In this document: piece after piece, positions 57,087 to 64,000 of the stretch
Layout of the letters: each line of letters opens with the position of its first letter
How positions within the stretch are numbered: position 1 is the stretch's first letter
Assembly (NCBI GenBank): GCA_010093515.1
Contig: MU001692.1
Span: 398,999-462,998 of the forward strand
Direction of reading: 5' to 3'
Source: Lineolata rhizophorae
Taxonomy: Eukaryota > Ascomycota > Dothideomycetes > Lineolatales > Lineolataceae
DNA: 64,000 nt
Program-made: the position numbers and the translations under genes
Notes under the pieces: model-generated
What the model saw: only the letters and a program-made list of their open reading frames with translations
Database searches by the model: none
What the model was told of the DNA's origin: nothing

Positions 57087-58013
57087 TGAGAGAATCGCAG
57101 GGAGAAATACAAATATATTGAAGGCAGGGCAGCATTACAAGAAGGCCGTGAGGAGATAGACAGGAGGAGGCAGAATGAGGGAAACACAGAGAAGATGAAC
57201 CAGAAAGATGAAAGAGAAGGGTTTAGGGTCGCCATTCGGCATTCTTGGCAAAATCGGGAAGTGGAGCAGCATATTGGTAGGTTTCCAAGTGGTGTAGTCC
57301 AAGAGCCACTGGATCCTTTTACTTTAGCTCCCGGCTCCACAAGTTTGGGTGACGGCGGCGCCCTAATGCAGTGATGCTCGGAAAGACCCTTGTTACGTAG
57401 TGCGCTTCCGGTTGGATGACGGCGTGCCGGCTGTGAGAACCTGTGCCGGCGCAGTCTCTCGGCCGTCATCGTGGCCGTCATCGTGGCTCCGATGGGGATC
57501 GAGGCGGTGGAGCTCCACCGGATTGTGCCGAAATGGTGTGGGCTGACCACATGGACAGATGCATGCCTGCCATGTTAGCTAGCTGTGGCTTAAATGAGTA
57601 GATAGAAAGAGCGTGCGAAGCGATTCCGTTTGGGCGAAAGAGGCGATTGATCACATTTTTGGTTGGATTTATTCCCGGGCATGCGGAACCTCGGGAGGGC
57701 CCACTTAGCCACAGGCATTACATAACCGTCCCGGCTGCTGTTTTTGCCCCAGTTCGACCTCGGCCGGGGCTTGGGGATTCGTCAGGAAGCCAGGGGAAAA
57801 AGCTTGGTATGTATTACCCCGAACTTTGTGCCCCAACTTACTAGTCGTCGCCGGCAAACTAAAACTGCGAAGACATCTCGTCGTAGCCGTCCTTCTTTCG
57901 TAGTCGAGGTCGGGTCTTACCCTACTTCTAGGGCACGCTGGCATCGTAATCTCGTCTCTCGTCCTGCTTTCGGTGGTTGGATTAGTCCGTGGCTCCTTTG
58001 AAACTTCGACGGA
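57087..58013. promoter_or_regulatory. Upstream region of the MFS gene
   Basis: About 0.9 kb of mixed composition. It includes the presumed promoter and leader of the MFS gene. No gene is recognised. Confidence 0.4.
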
Positions 58014-58265
58014 TTACTGAAACGGGAAGAGTGCTGCGGGGATGATGACATTTTGAATCCCTGCGGGGTAGCAGGATACTTGATTGGAGAAGTCTTTGAG
58101 ACCGGTTAACGATGGGAACCATCTCACCCCGATGCGACGGTCGATCATATCTTGCGCGATAGGCACTTGCGAATGATTTGCTAGTGTGTTCTGCAAGAGG
58201 CGAGCTTCAGGGACCGGAGAAGTTGCCGATAGTGCTGTCACTATTGGCTGGCCTAAAAGTCCCAC
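58014..58265 (-). pseudogene. Unidentified coding-like fragment
   Basis: An 83-codon minus-strand frame without an ATG start reads protein-like text (SQVPIAQDMIDRRIGVRW, then FPSLTGLKDFSNQVSCYPAG). A stop lies just upstream in the same frame. I do not recognise it. It may be an exon of an unannotated gene or a relic. Confidence 0.3.
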
Positions 58266-58366
58266 AGGAGGGTTCCTTTAGTGGAGAAAAAAAAAAAAAA
58301 AAGAAAACAACCAACTTACTCGGCTTTATCGCGGTTGTCCAAGTTATGTCCGGGGATGACTCTTAA

Positions 58367-58543
58367 ACAAGCTACGCTCACTACCTTCCGAGTAGGGCTC
58401 AAATCTTGGTGGAAAGAAATGGAGATAAGCGCGTGCAGCTCCAAGGATTCCTGCACTTCGAATCCTACAGCTTCGTTGAAGTTCCTGAAGGAGAATACTC
58501 CATGCCCCGGCTCTTAGATCTGAAGGATGCCGAGATCGCGTAG
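58367..58543 (+). pseudogene. Unidentified coding-like fragment
   Basis: A 58-codon plus-strand frame is bounded by stops and lacks an ATG at its start. It reads YAHYLPSRAQILVERNGDKR, then VQLQGFLHFESYSFVEVPEG and later MPRLLDLKDAEIA. The composition is very protein-like and unlike chance text, but I cannot name a family. With the fragment at 58014-58265 on the other strand, it suggests that this interval once held accessory genes. Confidence 0.3.
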
Positions 58544-60210
58544 AGAAACACGCCTAATGCGATTGCTATTGAAAAGAACCGCATAATAGCAGATAGAAGC
58601 AGCTTCCATAAAAATCTCAGTAGGGATTGGCGAGACATACCAATATACTCGACGGTGTTTTATTGGTAGTCTGCAACTCACAGACTTCGGCCGAAATTTT
58701 GTTCATGCCCCACAACCTAGTCGGGATATTGAATCACCATTGACGGACTAATCCAAAGGGTGGTAAGCTGTTTCAGTGCTTAGTTCGAAGGCGAGGTTAA
58801 TCCTGAACGGAATATTGCCGGCTGTCAGGCGTTATTATAAAGCCTGCTGCTTTGTTGGGACCGGCATGCGCTTGATCCGGGAATATTAACTGGAATGTTC
58901 ACAAGTGGTTGTAGAAAAGTTGCACTATTCCTCCGTGTAACGCTGTGGACTCCATCGCACTTCTGTACAGCCAATGGCATCAAAATGAATAATAATTTGG
59001 AATATAGCTCCTTGCTGGAGAGTCATTTTGGGCTGGAAGAAAGCGATTGCTCCTTCCGTGGTAAGTAGGCATAAGCACTCACGTCATAGATTTCGTCCGA
59101 ATCCTTATAGGCGAAAGACTGCTATTCAGAAACGAGAGTCTTGTGTGAGATATAGAATATGAAATAAAGCTGGCTTTTAAAGGGTCTAGAACCTAGAGGC
59201 AGACTTAAGGATAAAGGAATGTGCTCTGGAGAGAGAATGTACAGACGGTGCGACAAGCTAGGCACCGCACCGTCTGGCATTTTGGACCAAAAGGAGCTTT
59301 CGAAAATTTAAACAAATCGCCGAAAAAGCAATCTGACACCTTGTTTAAAACAAGGCGAGTGCAGGCAACGACTGCTTTCGACCCGGCAGCAGGCCAGCAC
59401 GTGCGCGCTAAACCTGAAACGGTAAATTCTCGCCTATGATGGCACTGTTTGGTGCGTCTTGTACTCCGTAGGCACTCTTCATTCGGGAGTGCGCCAAGGG
59501 TGATGGTTAGGTGCCGGGTTCAACACGTTAATAAATAAGAGTCTCATCCCACTAGGCTCAGGCTTGCTTTGTCCTTGGGAACGCGGTCACCTTAACATCG
59601 ACCCATTCTTAGTAATCCACGTCTTCGAAGATTCCAATGGAGGCTCGTCCGAGACATTCGAGGCTTTCTACCCGCTTCAGCACCCCGGGGCAGATAGGGT
59701 TGCGGCTTCCTTCAGCTGGACAGTGACCTCTCGGCAATGACACCATCCTAAGGGCGTATTGGCGAATTTCGACATTCGCACACAATACTCCGACGTAGGG
59801 ATTGGACGGCTCGATTTCTTTGGATTGGGTGGGTGGCGAGCTGGAGGGAGTCTGGTCGTCGAGCACGCAATCGCACCAAGCCCTAAATGTGCAGGTCGTG
59901 ATCGTTGCCCAGGAAGGGCCATTATTAAGAGAGAGGGGTGACTGCTGTAGCTGTGGTACAAATATCATCCGACCCGGGGCCTGAATTCTCGGGTTCTGGC
60001 AAAAGCCTTCCTTATTCCAGCTGCTTGTCTTAGAGTCTTCTTCTTTCACCGTCCGCTTGCGACATTGTCCTCCGACGCGCGAAGAGGAATCCAACGCTCG
60101 TGCATACGCAGTAATTCTCCTCGCCCTTTTAAGGTTCGTGCGCTGCTCGGCAGGGACACAACCCCTCGTGTTTGCACCGTTTGCTCACCGCCAGAAACCC
60201 CAGCAGCATC
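58544..60210. other. Intergenic region upstream of the peroxiredoxin gene
   Basis: About 1.7 kb. A TACTCCGTA word lies at 59462-59470. A 161-codon minus-strand frame (59609-60094) has no recognisable features. The last 150 bp are CT-rich leader-like sequence ending in CAGCATCATGGG at the peroxiredoxin start. Confidence 0.5.
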
Positions 60211-60989
60211 ATGGGATCCGAGCCGCGCGCCGAGCCGCTCCGCCTGGGCAGCATCGCGCCCAATTTCGACGCCGAGACGACCAAGGGCCCCATCAACTTC
60301 CACGAGTTCATCGGCGACAACTGGGTGATTCTGTTCTCGCACCCAGAGGACTACACGCCTGTGTGCACGACGGAGCTGGGCGCCTTCGCGAAGCTCGAGC
60401 CCGAGTTCGCCAGGCGCGGCGTCAAGCTGATCGGGCTGAGCGCCAACACCATCGAGAGCCATGGCGGCTGGATCAAGGACATCGACGAGATTTCCGGGAG
60501 CAACCTGAGCTTCCCGATCATCGGGGACAAGGACAGGAAGGTCGCGTTCCTTTACGACATGTGAGTGTGCCCCGACAATTCGACGATCGTGCGGTTGCGG
60601 AAGGACGAGGAAACGCTGACCGATTGGGCGCGCGCGAAACAAACAGGCTTGACCACCAAGATACGACCAACGTCGACTCCAAGGGCATCGCCTTCACCAT
60701 CCGCTCCGTGTTCGTCATCGACCCCAAGAAGACGATCCGCACCATCCTGTCCTACCCGGCCTCGACGGGCCGCAACACGGCCGAGGTGCTGCGCATCGTC
60801 GACTCGCTCCAGACGGGCGACAAGCACAAGGTGACGACGCCCATCAACTGGCTGCCGGGCGACGACGTCATCGTCCACCCCTCGATCAACAACGAGAAGG
60901 CCAAGGAGCTCTTCCCGGACTTCAAGATGGTCAAACCGTACCTGAGGTTCACGCCCCTCCCGAAGGAGAAGACGAGCGCGGCGAACTAA
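60211..60989 (+). CDS. 1-Cys peroxiredoxin (Prx6/Prx1 group)
   Basis: Thiol peroxidase that reduces hydrogen peroxide and organic hydroperoxides; fungal members of this group work in mitochondria or cytosol. Exons 60211-60560 and 60647-60989 (86-nt intron, donor GACAT|GTGAGT) give 230 aa, the normal Prx6-group length. The peroxidatic Cys52 lies in HPEDYTPVCTTELGAFAK. The Prx6-type sequence LIGLSANTIESHGGWIKDI follows. After the splice come LDHQDTTNVDSKGIAFTIRS and the C-terminal GDDVIVHPSINNEKAKELFP, the extended tail of the 1-Cys class. No resolving Cys is seen. The start MGSEPRAEPLRLG has no strong presequence, so a cytosolic enzyme is likely, though an in-frame upstream ATG exists at 60172. 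Confidence 0.95.
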
Positions 60990-63032
60990 GGGCGGGGCAA
61001 GGTCCGTGAGGAGGGTTTTTGCGGAGTAATGGGGAGCCCTTCTTGATGGAGAGGAGGACAAAGTTGGAGAGTGAGGAATCTTGCTATAGAGCGATTGGCG
61101 TCTCGGTACCTAGGAATTCAAACTCACTCCATTCATCTAGGACAAGGGCACTTTTCGGCGTGGGCTGCGGCACCTGTTGGACTGGCGTCTGTGGTAAGCA
61201 GAGAGCTCTCCCAACGGAGGTTGCCGTGCTAGCAGCATCCCCGGAAAATAATTACATAACAATTCAATAAAAAGAAGAGAAAATTCCCGATCCCAAACAC
61301 TGCGAATTTCCCAAAAATAAATTAAAAAAGTAAAAAAAAAGGAGGCGCCATGCATAACCTAATCCTACCAGCTATTTTAAATTTTTTACCAAGCGTGTCT
61401 AGCTGTCGGTGCTGACCAACAGCGGGCCGCAACAGCCAACGGAGATTCACACACTTCAGCCCCCAAACTGCGGTGATTGGAGAAGGCCGGGCGCGGGCGG
61501 GCGAGACACGCGGCGCGGGATCCGCAGCCGAGCCGTCGACCGGGCCGTCGACCGGGCTCGGGGAATCCCTACATGAAAGGGCAGGGAGGGGGGTTTATGT
61601 CTTGCGGGGAACGTGGCGGCAACCGTCGCATGAATGGAAATGTCTTCCCCCGGCCAACCTCCGGGCCAAAGAGGCGGGTCGAACAAAGCCAAGGATGGAT
61701 CGGTGCGCTCGCCGTCCCCGGGCTATGTAGGTGTGTACCTATGTATACGGAGTAACCTATCGATCGATCGGTCAGGGGGTTGTGAGACCGTCCCGCGAGA
61801 GAAGAGGAAGGCCATGGACTTGATGATGCATCGAGTAGACGAGTAGACGAGCAGATGTATACTCCGTAGAACAACATAGAACAACATGGAGGAATGAGAG
61901 GGCACCATGGGGCGGCTAAACACAAAGGAAGAGAGGAAGTCATTGCGGTGCCGCAGGCAGGATCCCACCTGACTGGGGGACTTTGACTTAGCCCGTTGCC
62001 TGCCAAGCCCCGCCGGCCGTTGGAGCTCGCCTAGGCCCGATTCGACCTTCGACTGTGCGTGGGACCCACTCCCCTCCCGTTTTTAGGCTTGCCAAACCTC
62101 GTCCTGCGTCCCCCGTTCCCCGTTTTCGAGGAGCCTCATCTTCGTCGTTCGGCTTTTTACCTGCGAGGCAAGACGAGAAGGGGCCTTGTTCTTTTCGGGA
62201 AAGGGAAAGGGAAAGCCTTCCCGCTTCTGCTCCGTGGTCCTCAAGCTCCGCCGGAACCAGACGTTTGTTTCCCCCTCGCCGGGTCTCCGGTGCTTTCCCG
62301 CTTAGGGGTAGGGTGGTGTGTGCCCTTCGAGGGACAGAACCGGGAAGGAAACGACGAGGCTTCTTGCCCCGTCTGTTTGCGCCTGCGTCGGCCCCGTTCG
62401 CTTTAGGTAGGTTCCGCCCATTTCTTTGTCCTTTCCCATGGCGCGACCAGAGCGCCGCCGGTTCCGTCGTCCCGTGTTTCCTTTCTCTCGTCTCTCCTTC
62501 CTCTCTCTCCGTCGCCTGGTCTTGCATGGCAGGCGGATCGGGACGAGGCGAACCGGCCTTGCCTTGCACGGGGCGCCATTTCCCGTTCGGCGCCATGGCT
62601 TGGTCCAGCGATCACGCGCTGTCTCGGACAATCTGGTACCACGGTCACCAGTGCCACGGCAGCGGCCGTTCCTGCTCCATGCAGTAACATACGGCACATA
62701 GCTACCGGGCCACCGGCTATCCCCGCCGTCCGTTGCATTGGTCCCTCCCGTGCGCCACCGGCTGTGTCCGCGAGACCACGCCGTGCTCGCCGGCGTGCCT
62801 TGCGAGCGGGAAAGAGACCCAAACACCGTGTCGAGCACCGCTACCTGGGATAGCCCGGGCCGGTGTTGTTGCGGTACTTAGAAAACCGTCAACCAAGCTT
62901 CTGTTCCGTCCGTGTTCGAGTCCTGGCGCCTCTTCCATCCTGTTCTTTCAGTCGTCTTTGCCCGCGTGAGCTGTTGTCCGTCGGCCGCGTCCCGCAGTTC
63001 GTGAGTGCGTTCGAGCCTCCTCCGCCGCTGAC
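60990..63032. other. Long leader or intergenic region before the right-edge gene
   Basis: About 2 kb. The left 400 bp is the peroxiredoxin 3' region, A-rich at 61262-61345. Two TACGGAGTA/TACTCCGTA words lie in inverted orientation at 61746-61754 and 61860-61868. Beyond 62050 the sequence is GC-rich with long pyrimidine tracts, like a long 5' leader. Frames there are Arg/Ser/Pro-rich chance text. Confidence 0.5.
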
Positions 63033-64000
63033 ATGGTTCCGCTAGGCATTTTCGGGTATCCCGAACCCCAGACCCCGTCCGGCGGCGTCCTCAAGGTCCC
63101 CTTTCCGTGGGCCAGGCCCAAGCCGGCGCCGTTCAGGCCGCCCGGGCGGCCGGGAGATCCGGAGCAGCAGAAGCCTCGATCGACGCCTGCCGGCAACCAC
63201 CCTGCGTACCGATCTCATCTCGAAACCGACCAACAGCGGGACCGTTGCGGCCCAGCGCCGGAGCCTGTCTCGTCTGCTTCGCCGCCGCAGCTACCGGCGC
63301 CACTGTATCCACTACTAACGCAGCCAGCCGCCCTTGTTCCGGCGCATTCAAGTCCGTCATCCAACCCGGCCGCCGGCCGCCGGCCCAAGCACGTTCCAAT
63401 CGTCATCCCGCACTATGACCCCGTCGTAGCACCAGAAACCGACCCCTGCCACACCACTACACAGTGTTCACCAAAAGCGCCATCCAGTTGCAGCGGTGTG
63501 ACTAGCTCTGAGAGCAACAGCCTGTGGCTGAGTCCGTCCATCCACCCGTCGTGCTCTTATTCTTCCCTCCCTCCTAAACCCGCACTGGCCGGGGACGTCG
63601 CTACAAGGCCTCGTCACTGGTGGAAGCCTAGGCATGTGGAGATAGTGATCCCTTCCTGGGCGCAGCCAGTTCACTTTCCGTCCGACTTTTTGGCGAGGAC
63701 GCCTGCCAGCCATCGCTCGAGCAGCGACAGCACTAATAGCAGCAGAAGGACTTCAACATTCCCAACCATGTCAAGACAGACACCCAACACGAGCCGTACC
63801 AACACTATGGACTCGTCCATCTCGGCGCCGTCGCCATCCCAGCTCCAGTCGGACCAATTCAAAGGCGGCTCCGGCGCGTACCTCTCGAGCGTGAACAGCA
63901 GCCAGTCGAGCCTGCCGCAGCATGGCGCGACATCCGAGCAGCGAGATGCCGCGAGCGCAACCACCCGCACCCCCGGATCGGCGGTGCCGTCGTCGGCGCA
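63033..64000 (+). CDS. Ser/Thr/Pro-rich protein, N-terminal part (runs off right edge)
   Basis: From an ATG at 63033 the plus strand stays open to the window end: about 322 codons and no stop. The product begins MVPLGIFGYPEPQTPSGGVL and is rich in Pro, Ser and Thr throughout, as in the disordered N-terminus of a kinase or regulator. Two related short blocks stand out: PKHVPIVIPHYDP near residue 118 and PRHVEIVIPSWAQP near residue 199. A Ser-rich part follows (RSSSDSTNSSRRTSTF; SSVNSSQSSLPQ). Upstream in this frame is a stop near 62968, with a possible splice acceptor (CCCGCAG) between, so an earlier exon is possible. I cannot name the family; the folded part is presumably beyond the window. 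Confidence 0.65.
   Translation, partial: MVPLGIFGYPEPQTPSGGVLKVPFPWARPKPAPFRPPGRPGDPEQQKPRSTPAGNHPAYRSHLETDQQRDRCGPAPEPVSSASPPQLPAPLYPLLTQPAALVPAHSSPSSNPAAGRRPKHVPIVIPHYDPVVAPETDPCHTTTQCSPKAPSSCSGVTSSESNSLWLSPSIHPSCSYSSLPPKPALAGDVATRPRHWWKPRHVEIVIPSWAQPVHFPSDFLARTPASHRSSSDSTNSSRRTSTFPTMSRQTPNTSRTNTMDSSISAPSPSQLQSDQFKGGSGAYLSSVNSSQSSLPQHGATSEQRDAASATTRTPGSAVPSSA

Noticed and set aside
62055-62687. 210-codon ORF before the right-edge gene
   Set aside because: Low-complexity Arg/Ser/Pro/Phe text from pyrimidine-rich DNA. It is more likely leader sequence.

Overview
The window is nuclear DNA from a filamentous ascomycete (Pezizomycotina). Evidence: genes carry short introns of about 50-160 nt with GTRNGY donors, CTAAC/CTGAC-like branch sites and YAG acceptors. 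Coding regions are GC-rich and intergenic DNA is mixed. The gene set includes a NACHT-TPR STAND protein, a HET-domain gene, a FAT1-type acyl-CoA synthetase, Sam37, kinesin-5 and a DHA1-type MFS pump. AT-rich, C-to-T-eroded repeats point to past repeat-induced point mutation (RIP). Sordariomycetes or Leotiomycetes seem most likely, but the sequence does not settle the class. No tRNA, rRNA or CRISPR was found.

Layout, left to right. The left edge (1-244, minus) is the N-terminus of a Fot1/pogo DNA transposase. Next come a FAT1-like very-long-chain acyl-CoA synthetase (488-2751, minus), a PHAF1/UPF0183 homologue (4336-6238, minus), and a minisatellite plus an AT-rich RIP-like block (6.65-7.19 kb). 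These are followed by a coding-like fragment (7.6-8.0 kb), an unassigned protein perhaps of tubby/DUF6593 type (8252-9037, plus), a small inverted-repeat element (10269-10421), SAM37 (10686-12107, minus) and a two-exon protein of unknown function (13338-14575, plus). A gene-poor stretch of about 9 kb (14.6-23.75 kb) ends in a decayed SRPK-like kinase fragment.

The centre holds a six-exon NLR-like STAND gene of about 2095 codons (25709-32279, minus), mitochondrial isoleucyl-tRNA synthetase (34388-37576, minus), and kinesin-5 (38501-42286, minus). Kinesin-5 is divergently paired with an iron-dependent alcohol dehydrogenase/maleylacetate reductase-like gene (43128-44703, plus) that has one unusually long AT-rich intron. 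A broken HET-domain gene follows (about 45119-47221, minus).

The right third has a four-TM MARVEL protein (48301-49052, minus), a seven-exon TauD/TfdA dioxygenase (52834-54335, plus), a DHA1-type MFS transporter (55320-57086, minus), a 1-Cys peroxiredoxin (60211-60989, plus) and an open Ser/Pro-rich frame running off the right edge (63033-64000).

There is no operon-like logic or biosynthetic cluster. Most genes are housekeeping (lipid activation, mitochondrial protein import, mitochondrial translation, mitosis, redox). The accessory and more variable parts are the STAND and HET genes, the transposon pieces, the decayed fragments and the long gene-poor tracts. Splice models were built by hand. 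Every multi-exon model I give totals a whole number of codons, but none has been checked against RNA or databases.
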